Source: Artemia franciscana
Lineage: Eukaryota; Arthropoda; Branchiopoda; Anostraca; Artemiidae
Assembly: GCF_032884065.1 (NCBI RefSeq)
Contig: NC_088867.1
Location: 21,892,281 to 21,956,280, forward strand
Direction of reading: 5' to 3'
DNA: 64,000 nt
In this document: positions 1 to 11,803 of the stretch, in pieces
Layout of the letters: each line of letters opens with the position of its first letter
How positions within the stretch are numbered: position 1 is the first letter of the stretch
Notes under the pieces: model-generated
Told to the model about the DNA's origin: nothing
Database searches by the model: none
What the model saw: only the letters and a program-made list of their open reading frames with translations
Translations under genes and position numbers: made by a program

Positions 1-765
1 ACGACACTCAAAGAGAAAGCGACCAGGACAAAAGGAATGTTCGATTAGCAATCAACAAAGCACCGGGACACAGGGAGTATAAATGACGACCAGGACATAA
101 GTAAAAAAAAAAACTAACAAAACTAAAAAGAAGGTAAAAACTACAAAAAAACTAAAAAGAAAAAAACTAAAAAAAGGCAAAAACTACAAAAAAAAACTAA
201 AAACTAATAAAAAAGCTAAAAAACTAAAAAAACTAAAAAAAGGCAAAAACTACAAAAAAAAACTAAAAACTAATAAAAAAAATAAAAAAGCTAAAAAACT
301 AAAAAAACTAAAAAAACTAAAAAAAGGTAAAAAGCTAAAAAAACTAAAAACTAAAAAAAACTAAAAAAAAGGAAAAAACTGAAAAATAAGCTAAAATAAA
401 GGTAAAAACCAATAAAAAACTAAAAAAAAAACTGAAAAAACTAAAAAAAGGCAAAAACTACAAAAAAAACTAAAAACTAATAAAAAAAGTAAAAAAGCTA
501 AAAAACTAAAAAGAAAAAAAGGAAAAAACTAAAAAAAATTTTCATCTGAAAAACTAAAAAAAAACTAAAAAAGGTAAAAAACTAAAAGAACTAAAAAAGA
601 AAAAAATAAATGACGACACTCAAAGAGAAAGCGACCAGGACAAAAGGTATGTTCGATTAGCAATCAACAAAGCACCGGGACACAGGGAGTATAAATGACG
701 ACCAGGACATAAGTAAAAAAAAAAACTAACAAAACTAAAAAGAAGGTAAAAACTACAAAAAAAAA
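1..765. repeat. Partial 611-bp direct duplication of Helitron-interior sequence
   Basis: The block that opens the window (ACGACACTCAAAGAGAAAGC, then a helicase scrap, then a CTAAAAA tract) starts again at about 612 and stays alike for roughly 150 bp. The spacing is 611 bp. The same block recurs near 22,013 (+) and, reversed, near 26,460-26,600. It is part of the Helitron-derived filler of this region and encodes nothing intact. Confidence 0.7.
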
Positions 766-860
766 GAAAAAAAAACTAAAAACTAATAAAAAAACTAAAA
801 AATCTAAAAATCTAAATAAACTAAAAAAGAAAAAAAAAAGGAAAAAAATAAAGGAGGAAA
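100..860. repeat. A-rich CTAAAAA low-complexity tract
   Basis: A long run of irregular CTAAAAA, GGCAAAAACTAC and GAAAAAAAC words, almost free of C/G-rich sequence. The same kind of tract sits inside every large Helitron block of the window, always next to the CCGGGACAC minisatellite. It looks like a standard internal component of this Helitron family. Apparent reading frames across it are composition artefacts. Confidence 0.8.
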
Positions 861-863
861 ACA

Positions 864-1012
864 AAACTAAAAAACGAATGTATATACAGACCGGGACACC
901 GGGATACAAATGACGACCGGGACACAGGGAATATAAATGACGACGGGACACAGGGACACAACTACAACGGGGACACCGGGGGAAACAGGGGGATATAAAT
1001 GACGACCGGGAC
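864..1012. repeat. CCGGGACAC/AAATGACGA minisatellite (Helitron interior)
   Basis: Imperfect tandem units of about 20-40 bp built from ACCGGGACACAGGGAATATA and AAATGACGA. The same words, in either orientation, recur at 1,735-2,125, 20,740-20,835, 22,080-22,165, 24,684-24,850, 25,660-25,890, 26,010-26,150, 26,470-26,680, 27,085-27,485 and 29,485-29,560, next to helicase C-terminal fragments. It is a hallmark of this Helitron family. Confidence 0.75.
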
Positions 1013-1014
1013 AG

Positions 1015-1216
1015 GGAATGGTCGATTAGCAATCACCATCAACAAAGCTCAAGGGCAATCATTAGAATCATGAGGTATAGATCTGAATACACATTGTTTT
1101 CCCATGGACCATTATATGTTGCATGTTCAGAAGTCGGTAAACCTGACAATCTATTTATATGCAAAGACAATGGGACAGCAAAGAATGTTGTATATTCGCA
1201 AGTTTTACGTAGTTAA
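1015..1216 (+). pseudogene. Helitron helicase C-terminal fragment
   Basis: Translation gives LAITINKAQGQSLE, then, in a shifted frame, pieces equivalent to DLNTDCFSHG, the [15 protein letters not shown] block and a tail like [10 protein letters not shown]. These are the last motifs (V and VI) of the Pif1-like helicase half of a Helitron Rep/Hel protein. The frame changes within the fragment, so it is dead. Upstream it is replaced by minisatellite; downstream it runs through a TA tract into the element's 3' end at 1,515. The same scrap occurs many times in this window, which suggests that non-autonomous copies keep it as part of the 3' terminal region. Confidence 0.8.
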
Positions 1217-1217
1217 A

Positions 1218-1348
<131 letters not shown>

Positions 1349-1515
1349 ATATTCACAGGTGGGACATAGGGACACAACTACAATGGCGCGTAACTATTAT
1401 GGCGCGTAACGACTTACGCGCGCGGGGGGGCTTGGGGGGGGGGGGGGGGGGGGGGTGCGAAGCGCCCCCACCAACTAGGTGTTGGGGTGGCGCGAAGCGC
1501 CACCCCAACAGCTAG
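1349..1515 (+). mobile_element. Helitron 3' terminal region with hairpin and CTAG end
   Basis: The region starts CTATATTCACAGGTGGGACA, passes GCGCGTAACGACTTACGCGCGC and a long G run, and ends in a perfect 14-bp hairpin at 1,480-1,510 (arm TGTTGGGGTGGCGC, loop GAA). GCTAG follows at 1,511-1,515 and the next base is T. A terminal hairpin followed by CTRR and a host T is the classic Helitron 3' end. Related ends lie at 20,420 (-), 22,478 (+), 23,550 (-), 25,187 (+), 26,783 (-) and 29,970 (+). Confidence 0.88.
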
Positions 1516-1531
1516 TATATATATATATATA

Positions 1532-1735
1532 TGTTTTTAACTACGTAAAACTTGCGAATATACAACATTCTTCGCTGTCCCATTGCCTGTGCAGATAAAT
1601 AGATTGTCAGGTTTACTGACTCTTGAATATGCAACATATAATTGTCCATGGGAAAAACAATCCGTATTCAGATCTATACCTCATTATTCTAATGATTGCC
1701 CTTGAGCTTTGTTGATGGTGATTGCTAATCGAACA
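1532..1735 (-). pseudogene. Helitron helicase C-terminal fragment
   Basis: The reverse strand encodes the same tail as the + copy next to it ([47 protein letters not shown]-like) with frame breaks. It points toward the + element's 3' end, so two Helitron fragments meet tail to tail at the TA tract at 1,516-1,531. Its own 3' hairpin is missing. Confidence 0.8.
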
Positions 1736-2125
1736 TTCTCTGTGTCCCCGTCGTCATTTATATATCCCCTGTGCCCCTGGCGTCCCCGTTGTAGTTGTGT
1801 CCCTGTGTCCCGGTTGTCATTTATATTCCCAGTATCCCGGTCGTCATTTGTGTCCCAGTGTCCCAGTCTGTGATTTCTCTTTGAGCGTCCCGGTCGTCAT
1901 TTATATTCCCTGTGTCCCGTTGTCCCGGTCGTCATTAGTGTCCTGGTGTCCCGGTCTGTAATTTATCTTTGAGTGTCCCGGTCGTCATTTATGTGTCCCG
2001 GTCGTTATTTGTGTCCCGGTGTCCCAGTCTGTAATTTTTCTTTGAGTGTCCTGGTCGTCATTTATATTCCCTGTGTCCCGGTGTCCCGGTCGTCATTTGT
2101 GTCCCGGTGTCCCGGTCTGTAATTT
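1735..2125. repeat. GTCCCGGTCGTCATTT minisatellite
   Basis: About ten imperfect units containing GTCCCGGTCGTCATTTATAT, TCCCTGTGTCCCGG and CTGTAATTTCTCTTTGAGTG, the complement of the 864-1,012 repeat. It is the interior of the minus-oriented Helitron fragment. Confidence 0.8.
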
Positions 2126-2248
2126 CGTCAGTCGACAAACATGACGTCAGTCGACAAACATGATGTCAGTCGACAAACAACTTCATGACGACATACAGCT
2201 CATTCTTATACTGACGTCAGTCGACAAACATGACGTCAGTCGACACAC
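2126..2248 (-). promoter_or_regulatory. TGACGTCA/GTCGAC array at a Helitron 5' end
   Basis: GACGTCAGTCGACAAACATG is repeated about five times, giving several TGACGTCA palindromes, the core cAMP-response/ATF site. Equivalent arrays lie at 20,600-20,730, 26,670-26,720 and 28,000-28,080, always just inside the 5' end of a Helitron. In the 28-kb element the array directly precedes the Rep-type open frame. Seen: the array and its position. Inferred: promoter function. Confidence 0.55.
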
Positions 2249-2256
2249 AAAGAGAC

Positions 2257-2372
<116 letters not shown>

Positions 2373-2379
2373 TCGGTAT

Positions 2380-4000
2380 ATTTAAAAACTATCGTAGCAT
2401 AGCTAATTCAGTTTTTTCACAAAAATCATACATTTAAACAAAAATCATACACTACGACTCAGCATTAAAAATTGATCTGAAGAAAGACACAAATGAGTTG
2501 GCGTAACGATTAGTTCGTACTTTAGGAGGTAGAAGTTTATTTTGTAACCGAGTTCGGCTATTGGGAGGGGCTGGTTCGGGTAGTATTGATCGGTGGCTCT
2601 TATTGGCTAGGACGGATTTTCCAAATTGCTGAAAGGTTTACCTTTCATTTGTGCTAGCTGCAATTTCCCTTATTTAGTTCCTTAATAGAGTTCAAGTAAT
2701 CCAACTTACCTCATCATGCAATGTGCAGCAGTTATAACCCACCGCTCACTCAAGATCGTTGCTCCACATAATGTTTGCCCCATTGATTCCAAATATGCTA
2801 TCCAAGGAATTTCTCCCGGCTTTGAAGTTTGTCCGCCCACTATGCGTGCAAATTGCGTTGGCAGAAATCGTATCCCACAGGGTGAAGAAAACTGGTCAGC
2901 TAAAAAGATTAAATAGTTTAAAACAGATATGTAAGATTAAAAATAGGGGATTAAAAAAGCTAGAAAGATAGATGGGTAAAATTAAAGCTGATTCGGTAGT
3001 TAGCGGGCAGGAGCTTGCCAATTTTGGCGCCCGGTGCATTTAAAGGTATCTTAAAACATGAACTTAGGCTACTGATTTTTGCTCTCAGGAAAATCAATAA
3101 AATATTGTAGTTGACATGGTAGTGTATAGAAACATACAGTGTGCCAATTTTTACAGAAATCGTTGCACTAGAAATACAAAAGTTAATATCGTGGATAATT
3201 GAAAAGGTAGGGCAAATCTACGTAGACATATTTTCAACGCCATACCTTAAATTAGGCTCTTTTCCAAGACCACACTACCTTTATATGATAAACAAATAAA
3301 CGTTCAGATGGGGATAAGTCCATTCATTGAGACACTGAAAACAGATAAAAAGTATGGATCGTTGATGACATGAACAGTAATCGACATCAGTAGAAATACT
3401 ACAACATCAAAACTAACATATTTATACAGTACACAATAATAACTTCCGATGCACAAATGGCCTATGATGTATTTGCTAGATTTTTCTCAGAGAGTTGATT
3501 AACAGAGTTCATCCAAAGTCTCGAGTTATAAATTTTCTTCTTTAATGTTACCTAAATTTGACTTGAATTACTAATGAAGGTGGCAAAATCTCCCTCTTCT
3601 TCTAGTTGCAAAAAAAATTTATTTAATGATGTAAAGAATGTTATACTCGATAGATCACATTCCCTCATATTTACGACGTACTTTTGACGTAACAGCTTAA
3701 ATTTGGTACTTTCATTTTCAAGGCTACACTGGCTTTCTGTCTAATTTAAGGTATTACGTCGAAAATGCGTCGTGCATAGTTAACCAAACATATACGACAA
3801 AATTTATCGACAAATATATACGAAATTTGACCAAAGAGGTATATACTATAAATTCAACATGTTTTTGTTCTTGCTTGTGTTGTGCTGTGGACAGCCCTTG
3901 GACATAGGGCAAAAATATTCACTGAATTGAATGCCACTTTCTAGAGAGAAATTTTTCCTATTGTTTCTAATAGTGATTTCTATTTCTTCACTATTCAGAA
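2380..4000. other. No recognisable gene
   Basis: AT-rich single-copy-looking sequence. Short open frames at 2,716-2,971 (66 and 70 residues, overlapping in two frames) match no family I know and have no codon or splice support. Confidence 0.5.
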
Positions 4001-4335
4001 GGTAGTGGTAGCGGTAGAAGTAGTACTAGTTATAGTAGTTGGCCTACTAATAGTAGTAGAAATAATAATATTAGTAGTCACAGTCTTAATTAGCCAGTAA
4101 CAGTCCCAAGGAGTTTCTTTAGTTAGTAGTCATATGTACAGGTTGTCGTAATTGCAAGCGTTAAGAGTCTAAGTGACAAGCTAGTCACAGTCACAAATTG
4201 TTTGAGTCTTAGTTATAAGTAGCCACTATTGTTGTAGTAGTAGTTGTAAGTAGTAGCTAATAGTAGTAGCAATAGTAGTAATAGTGGGAGAGAAATAGAA
4301 GTAGAAGTAGTGTAGAAGTAGCAGTAGTATCTCTG
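4000..4335. repeat. Imperfect TAG/AGT trinucleotide-rich tract
   Basis: Loose runs of TAGTAG and AGAAGTAG words in three clusters. They are decayed trinucleotide repeats, not coding. Confidence 0.65.
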
Positions 4336-4469
4336 AAAGTATCCGCTTAATAGCATTAACTGTCCCGGCGATATTGTTGATGCCCCTTTTTGACAACCTA
4401 CACAGATTTAAAATGGGTAATGTGTGTAAGGGTGAACTTCATGCCTATTGGAGAGCGTGGGAAATATTT

Positions 4470-4723
4470 AGAGAGAAGTAGTTTGGGGGATGAGTCTTTG
4501 AATTTGTTTCAGGGGAATGCAAGGAGTTGAAGGACTTGCGCTTGGAAATATTTGGTAGAAAGGTCGGGGAGAGAGATTTGATTTTGGAAATTTTGAGAAG
4601 TAGGTGTTACCTAAATATAAATAATATTGGAAAGTTCACCCGGGTAGCTATGAGGCATCGTGATGATTTTCTGAAATAATTAGTTTTAGTGTCTTTTCAG
4701 TCTTCGTCAGTCTATATTTTGTT
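4470..4723 (+). pseudogene. LINE ORF2 C-terminal fragment and 3' tail
   Basis: One frame gives CKELKDLRLEIFGRKVGERD, ILEILRSRCYLNINNIGKF and VAMRHRDDFLK before a stop. This resembles the end of RNase H-type LINE ORF2 proteins, where a cysteine-rich FECxEL..LR segment is followed by a helix close to the stop codon. The 5' part is lost. The last ~114 bp (4,610-4,723) recur inverted at 5,025-5,138, as expected for a second, more truncated copy. The family assignment rests on motif shape only. Confidence 0.45.
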
Positions 4724-4772
4724 GCTGTATTTTTTTTGCTTGTTTTGTGAATGTCACCATGACCTGAGGCTT

Positions 4773-5310
4773 TTGTGTGAATCAATCTATTTATCTATCA
4801 TACATATAGTGGGTTTTTGATTTAGTTCAAGATCAACCTCGAAATTCCCCAACTTTTCATTTTAATCCCTTAGTCATTCCAGAGGTGTTGCAAATACACA
4901 TTTTTTTTACAACCTTTGATGCCCATAAGGTGTGTGGTACAGTTCAGCGTTCCCAACAACATATCCTGAAAGTTTCAATGTGTGTGTGAATCAATCTATC
5001 TATCTATCATACATAAAGTACCTAACAAAATATAGACTAACGAAGACTGAAAAGACACTAAAACTAATTATTTCAGAAAATCATCACGATACCTCATAGC
5101 TACCCGGGTGAACTTTTCAATATTATTTATATTTAGGTTTTTGATTTAGTCCAAGATCAACCTCGAAATTCCCCCAACGTTTCATTTTAATCCCTTAGTC
5201 ATTCCAGAGGTGTTGCAAATAAACACTTTTAACAACCTTTGATGCCCGTAATGTGTTTTGGTATAGTTAATCGTTCCCAACAACGTATCCTGAAAGTTTC
5301 AACATAATAC
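4773..5310. repeat. Two units of a degenerate satellite
   Basis: About 170 bp starting GGTTTTTGATTTAGTTCAAG at 4,809 recur directly at about 5,139, with words such as CATTCCAGAGGTGTTGCAAA and TATCCTGAAAGTTTCAA shared. A (TGTGTGAATCAATCTATC)-type segment precedes the first unit and also follows it at 4,985. The word order matches the long degraded array at 61.7-63.4 kb, so this is a dispersed satellite family. Confidence 0.7.
5025..5138 (-). mobile_element. 5'-truncated LINE tail, inverted copy of 4,610-4,723
   Basis: The reverse complement encodes LNINNIEKFTRVAMRYRDDF and the same 3' untranslated stretch as the + copy, roughly 95% alike over 114 bp. Short 3'-end-only copies are the normal product of LINE retrotransposition. 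Together the two form an inverted repeat with a ~300-bp spacer. Confidence 0.6.
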
Positions 5311-5339
5311 CCTGTGCTTTTCCTGGGATATTGCACAGA

Positions 5340-8300
5340 CGTTCTTTTGATAAATCAAAAGTATTTTTTGATTTAGTTTTATGGCAATAATAGCAAGGAG
5401 CTTAATTTTTTTTTTGAACGGTACGAGGACAACACGGAACAGCACTAATGGTAATCAATTGAATATCTGAATAAAGCAAATAAGACCTACCCAAGCTGAA
5501 TTAGTGGCAATTCTGATCTTCTTATTCACCTACCTATATAATTAAATTACATATAATTTCGTTTGGTTTTTACTTGTATAGAATATTTTTTTTCGAAATC
5601 CCGCTTGCCTCACCACAGACGTTAAAACATACAATTTTTAAAGGAGGCATCTCGAAATTACTGAAATCTGTGTTACTTTGCGTAAACTTTGACCCAGTTG
5701 CCTCCACCACAAATTAATTAAAGACCTAGCTTTAATTCTTTTAGAGAATGCAAATAAAAAAGTTTCGTATATCTCATTTTTACCTCCAATCGACTGCTTT
5801 GGATTGAATAAGATTGCCAGAATATCCGAAAAGCCAATGATTATATAGATGTAAATGATCTTCATATTAAAATGCATTGTTAACTGACTCTGATTTTGGG
5901 AATTTCCTATATTTCTAACCTAAATGTACTCGTCCTTGATCCCTTACTTGCGTCAATGTCTTTGAACTAAGACTGGAAGAAATACGGGTCTCAAGTGATA
6001 TTTCTAACTACTAATTATGTATTTAATGACAGAGTACAAATATGTTGCCAGTATGCAGGTCAAACTTTATTTATCCATTGTCATACCTTATCCATTTTAT
6101 TTTTGTATTATTTTGGGTTTTGTCTTGAACAAACGTCACAATCGTTTGAAAAAGGGATACTCAAAAGGATTTGAAGGAATATAAGCTAATTTTACTCATA
6201 ATATTTTGTATATTCATTTTTATTCTGTTTTTTCCCTTTTTTGACGATTCTTTTTATCCTGTCTTGTCTGTGATAAATAAAATGGTTAAAACTCAGTTAA
6301 ACGAAGCTGAGAATTTAAGACCTTTAGTTAAAAGCCTTTAATAGGTTTAAAAGCCTCTGTGAAGCTATTCTATAAGGTATCTGATTGTAGAAATACTCAC
6401 TTAGAGGTTATTTTTTCTTTCACCGGAAAGAGATGAAGGGCATCAGTTCGAGTTTCTAGATATTCCCTGGTTGAGTTGTTATGGTACCGTTATGAGAGTT
6501 TTCGTATTTATTTTCTACTTTTTCATGGGCAGGGGGAGGGGGGTCCATTATTGAAAAATTTTGCTTTTCTAGTGTCCCACCATTAAGTTGATTCCTGGAC
6601 TGCAGTAACAAATATCTTTTTATCCACATACACTTGGTTTATGAGGTTTTAAGCTTCCGGTTGTGAAAACATTTAAAATAATTCCTGCTAACGAACTGAT
6701 AACGAGGAACGATGATTTTTTATGGTTGCTGAAATCAACAGATTGGAATTCTATTACCATATTATTCAGAATCGTTTTGTTTGTTGCTATGACCTTTTTT
6801 TTCAATTTTGCTTAGACTTGAACTCTTCAAGACTGTTGTCATAACGACAGTTGTTTGCATGTAGCAGAACTACTTAATTAGCCTTCTTATTATGATATGT
6901 ATACTAATAAACATATAACACTCACAGAAAAAATTCTTTGACTTTTCTTGGGAAGTTCTACCACTGAAAGAACCCTAATATCATCACTTTTACCCAAACC
7001 ACTCTTTAAAGCAATAATGCCAAAAAGCATATTCTACATATCCTTATACATTCAAGCCCTCAATTCTCTTTGGCCAGTAGTTCTCAATGGGCAAATCTAA
7101 AATGTATGTTTTGTATAGAAAGGATCCGCATAAATAATAGATTTTGCTGTTTCAGACACTTTAATCAAAGCTTCGATTCTTGGAGTCAAATTGTAGAAAT
7201 CACTCATCAGCTTAAGTTTCTCCTGAAAGGGGTGTGCCATTCTTAGAGTTGCGGCAATCCTCTTTCTACATCAAGCAGCCTGATCAAAATTTTGAGAATG
7301 CTAATCTTTTTTCAGCATAGCTTAAAAACCCAATATCTCTACTTTTGAAGATAACATGACTCCCTTCAGCCCCTTGATATAGGTCTTTAAACTATAAGAA
7401 ATGCTCATCATTTACGTAGAGTGTTTGTTATTGGGAAGTATGCATACAATTTTTTTACCCCTTTAACCATACCCTCAATTTTTTAAAGGAACACTAAGCT
7501 GTTTAAAGTTATTTTGCGTGTTTGTCTGAACCCTGTAGGGGTCCTTAAAAGGACGTTTGGTTAAGAATCAATTACATAGAATTAGGGTACATAAGCTCTC
7601 TCGCCACGGATACAACGGGTAAGTTGAATATCATTGAGCATGATGGTCACTCTCTTTGTGTGAATGGTGCAAAAGCTGATGTCCTTCAAAAAGTCCAGCT
7701 AGATACGACTCACTGGCTTCTAATGGGGCCATTACAGCCGAGCTATGGAGCCTCAAGTCAGTTTTGGAATCCTGGGCGATCTCTTGCAAAAGCCTCTGAA
7801 AGGATATTTTTCTTATTTGGTGTGCAAGGACACTTTAAGGGCCAGCTCATCATTCAAAGTGGTTTGCACCAAAGGTAGCTTCGTAACCCGGTGAAATTCT
7901 GGAATGTCGGTTTTATTTAAACGATCTACTCTACCTACGTTACATAACGCAAAAACTTGAACAGCTTTCCTAAGACTTCTGGGAAAGCAAGTGGAAATGA
8001 TGCTCTAAAATAAAACCTCAATTCTAATTAGTCACAAGTGGAATGGGGCTGCCCCAACCTCGATTAACAAGGTAAGAGGGAATAAAAATTAAAATGATTG
8101 GCTAATGCAAGAAAAAGACTTCCTAAGCAAAACCAGTGAGACCCCCCCCCCCAAACAAAGGAATAATTTTGAGGCAACCTATTTTTTGGCTTTAGGAAAC
8201 AGGGTTGCCTTGCACCAACCACTTTCGGGTATAAATGACAAGACAAAAGGGAATCGTTTTAAAGTCCTAGTTTAAAGCAGTCCGTTCACCCACCATAGTT

Positions 8301-10070
8301 GTTTTTTTCTCACAGGACAGTTATATTGTTTTAGAATATTCAGGACCAAATTAAAAGTTTAATATTGTCGGGTAATATCATTTTTTTTCTCTTTGTGCAT
8401 TGGGAATTTCAGTTTGAAAATTTCAAGTCAATAGAAAAGAAAGTTTTTGGATCATCTTTGGAAAGATTGTGTCCAAATTAATTATTTTACGCTTAGTCTG
8501 CCTTGGCCGAAAGACTTGTGACTGCAAGTTTAAAACTGGTCAGGGATAACTTGATTTGAGTCCATGTCTGCCCACCCGCACTTGCCTTTCCCTTTTCCAA
8601 CGAATTTTTCGGCTCCCTTATGCTAAATGAATTGGAGAAAGGTTTTTCAGGCCCCATAGCTGGATGACCTGCGTCTCAGCTGTAATAAAACTTTTGGCAC
8701 TTTTATGGATTCTTGTTTTGGGTAGCCAAATATTCTCACCAGTTTTATTATGTAAGGTAGGTTTCCAATAACTGAAATAGGTTCAGAAGTTCCTTTTATT
8801 TGAATTTAAACTGACAAAGATTTTTTTGGCTCGTTTATATACCCCCCCCCCCACCACAAATAAGAGTTAAACAAAACAAACGCTTATTGGGAGAGAGACT
8901 TATTCCTGATACTTTCCAGCCATAAAATCTCACCTTTTCCACACCAAAACCCCTGTCAGATCAAATTTTAACTTGCATAATTAACTTCCCATACTCTAGG
9001 ACTAATTGAACTAATGTTATAACCACAGGAGTTTTTAGTTTTTTGACTACTTCAGACAAATAGACCACTTCTTTAATGTTGACCGGATGGCCTAGTAGTA
9101 AAAGTAGCCAAAAAAGCGAAGCAAAGGCCTTTCGACTCTCCAGTTAGTGAATAACTCGTTAGAATGTGCACATTTCAATAAACTAGGCCCCCCCTCTCCA
9201 GATTTTACAGTCACTCTTTGCATACAAAGCTGCTGAAAAAAATGAAAAGAAGCGATAATGAATAAACAAGCATCTTTATTTCGGCAATGCTCAATGAATA
9301 CTATTGAACATCTTGATGGTTATCTTTTCTTTTTTTTAAATACCTTGGTGGTCCTTAGTCGAAAAGAAATGTACACTTTACGTTCAGCATAAGCATACCT
9401 ATTGGCTGTGTACCTTCGTTTTTGCTAATAGCTATATATGATCAAAGCCATTCTCCTGAAAATCCTACCGTGCCTGAAAAGCTTACCATGTTTCTGAGCC
9501 GGACTAGGTCCAGTTCACGCTTTCAAGTTCATATAAGCAGGACTAAACTAGACCCTTTTAATATCACCTAGTAACTTCTGTCAAATTTACTTGAGGTTTT
9601 TGATTGAGCTCAGAGCCTTGAGAAGAGTGTTATCAAGGAAGTTGAACAGAATTTGAAGTTTTTGAATTGGAAGCAGTACCACCCACAATTAAGAGCTAAT
9701 TGATGCAGCTCAGAAAGTGATGACATACTTTTAAGCATATTTGAAATAACTGGAAGTTCAAATGGCTGACCTGGGGAAAAGAGGGCTCAACTTTTCCTTC
9801 CTCTCCCATTTTGACCCTCTGACTTCTATGAAAATCAGCCAAGGAGATGGGATGGGGAGTGACGATTCTAAAACTAATTCTGCTTGGTGAACAGATGCTA
9901 CAAACAAATTTTTGGAAAAAAAAGTGCCAACAATTTCAGATCCAGTTTAAATTCTAAATATTGTAATTTTAGAAAAGTTGCTTATTAAATTTCTCAAACC
10001 CCTGTATGTCTTTATTTGGAAACGAATCTCCAATTTCTAAAAGAAAATTGCAAAAAACAACAACTCATAA
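5340..10070. other. No recognisable gene
   Basis: AT-rich non-coding sequence with C-homopolymers (8,140, 8,845, 9,190). An 84-codon frame at 7,624-7,878 (+) has no family signature that I recognise and no supporting splice or poly(A) context. I see no RNA gene, long repeat or conserved exon here. Confidence 0.5.
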
Positions 10071-10073
10071 ACA

Positions 10074-10342
10074 AATTTTAAATTATTGCTCACTGACGAT
10101 AAATATTTTCCCTGTTTCCAGTTAAATAAAATTATTTTATATAAAATTTTCACGAAATATTTTAGTTTCAGTTGGCACATCAAATTTTTATTAAAGCGAC
10201 CCAAAAATTACTGCATTTTGTATTCTTTTTATAATAGTAAAAATTCCATTTTGATTTTTATCAATAAAAACGAAGAGAAAATTAATTTGAAAAGCTTTTT
10301 CTATATGATAAGTTCTATAAAAAAAATTAAAGAGCCCCATTA
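10074..10342 (-). repeat. Inverted partner of the actin upstream block
   Basis: The reverse complement matches 18,506-18,790, the block just upstream of actin, at close to 90% over its core; the latter has a 13-bp insertion. Shared words include TGATAAAAATCAAAATGGAA and AACTGGAAACAGGGAAAATA. No terminal inverted repeats are visible and no actin coding sequence follows on this side. It may be a dispersed repeat or a relic of a duplicated actin 5' region. Confidence 0.75.
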
Positions 10343-10889
10343 AGCCAAGAATTGGCAAAAAGAAAGTCAAACAATCTTCCAAGCGTAAAACTACAACAAA
10401 TCACTATCAATAGATAAATGAAACTCAAAACAAAAAGAAATTATAATAGAAGCATAGTGAATGTGGCTTCTGCCTCACCTAAATCTACCATTCAATTTAC
10501 ATCATGTTTAGTTTATTTTAAATCACTTTAACATCAATTATTGCACATTTTGAATATTTTTATCCATAAATTCAAAATGAAAACTAGTCCTTGGACATCA
10601 AAGTTGGTGTTATATTTATATTTTTTCACAATTTGAACACGGGTTCTAGATCCTACTTAGATCACCCCATCAATTTATCCCATTTTAAATTGAGTTCACA
10701 CCATTTTAAAAAAGAGTTCCAACATTTTTACAATTTTTGATCCCGAGCTTTAAGATCGAAACAGGTACAACAAGAGTTTATCTATTTTTCCTATTCTACC
10801 AATAAAATGTAAATAATTTGATAACTATAATTTATCTTTATAGCTTTATCTATTTATTAAAAAAAAATTTAAGATCAACGGCTTCAGAA

Positions 10890-11110
10890 TCAAAACGCTT
10901 AGAGTTTAAATATTTTTTTTTATATAGATTTAAGTTTAAACTTTTAGATAGGATTAAGTTTAAAGGGTTTTCTTTTTTAGATTTTAAGTTATAAACTCTT
11001 AGATAGAGTTAAATTTAAACTTTTCTTTTTAGAGTTATGTTTAAGTTTTTCTTTTTAGAGTCTATTTTAAACTTTTCTTTTTAAACTTTTAAACAATTTT
11101 AAACTTTCTT
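10890..11110. repeat. T-rich degenerate tandem repeat
   Basis: Five or six loose units around TTAAACTTTTCTTTTTAGAG, spaced about 30-50 bp. Non-coding. Confidence 0.6.
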
Positions 11111-11254
11111 TTGTTGGACTTACTTGCAGTATTTTATCTATATTTCAGGTAATTTTCTATTTTGAAATAAAAACTAAAAATTATTGCTGGGACAACATAA
11201 ATATTTTTGATGTTTACATAATAGCTTTAGTGGTTCTGGACTGAAAACTAAATA

Positions 11255-11545
11255 TGCTAATCAAATTGGGATTTGCAATCTTTTAAGTTGAAAAGGCAGA
11301 TCCATTGGAATCATGAGAATACGAGGAATAAGAAAAGCCTAAACCTCAAAAGGCCCTGTCAAGATTGTTGCCTCTGTTACGTTTCCCATTGTTTTTTTTT
11401 TGTATGGCAAGTTGCGTGCCGTTGCAAAGCTTTGGTGGTTTAATATTTCGTAACAGTATTATTGGTACGCCTATTTTTAGTTGTAGCACGTATTGTGGAA
11501 ACCCTGGAAGATCCTGCGAATTTAAAAACTCAGATGGATACTAAC
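11255..11545 (-). pseudogene. Isolated Helitron helicase fragment
   Basis: The sequence lines up with 24,070-24,360: shared words include GGCAGATCNATTGGAATCAT, CCTGTCAAGATTGT and TTATTGGTACGCCTATTTTT. It corresponds to the helicase segment around GVPIILLRNINPPKLCNG. It carries several substitutions and small indels, lacks Helitron termini and sits alone in otherwise non-Helitron DNA. It is therefore older than the nest at 20-28 kb. Confidence 0.8.
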
Positions 11546-11803
11546 AAAGTATAGTTAGTGGATTTTGAACAACCCAGAAAACACTACATGTCCACTTTTA
11601 ATACTACTTCTACCCTTACTGTAACCAATGACATTAAGTGAAAACTTTCTGGAAACGTTTGAGGGGAGTGTCAACTGCCCTAGGAATGATGCATGGATGG
11701 ATAATAGATAGACTTATCAATTAACAAATTAACTAACAACATTTTAGAATTCTTATATGGGAGTTAATGCCAGATTTGCATCACACTCAATCAAACTATC
11801 TGA

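Noticed and set aside
664-1032. Frames of Pro/Ser/Cys/Val or Phe-rich text in the minisatellite and A-rich blocks (also 1,722, 25,623, 26,303, 27,008)
   Set aside because: They are translations of CCGGGACAC repeats and poly-A-like filler, with no conserved start or length.
2716-2971. Two overlapping 66-70-residue frames
   Set aside because: Unrelated translations in overlapping frames, no homology recognised, no splice or poly(A) context.
7624-7878. 84-residue forward ORF
   Set aside because: Reads somewhat like protein, but no motif, family or gene context supports it.
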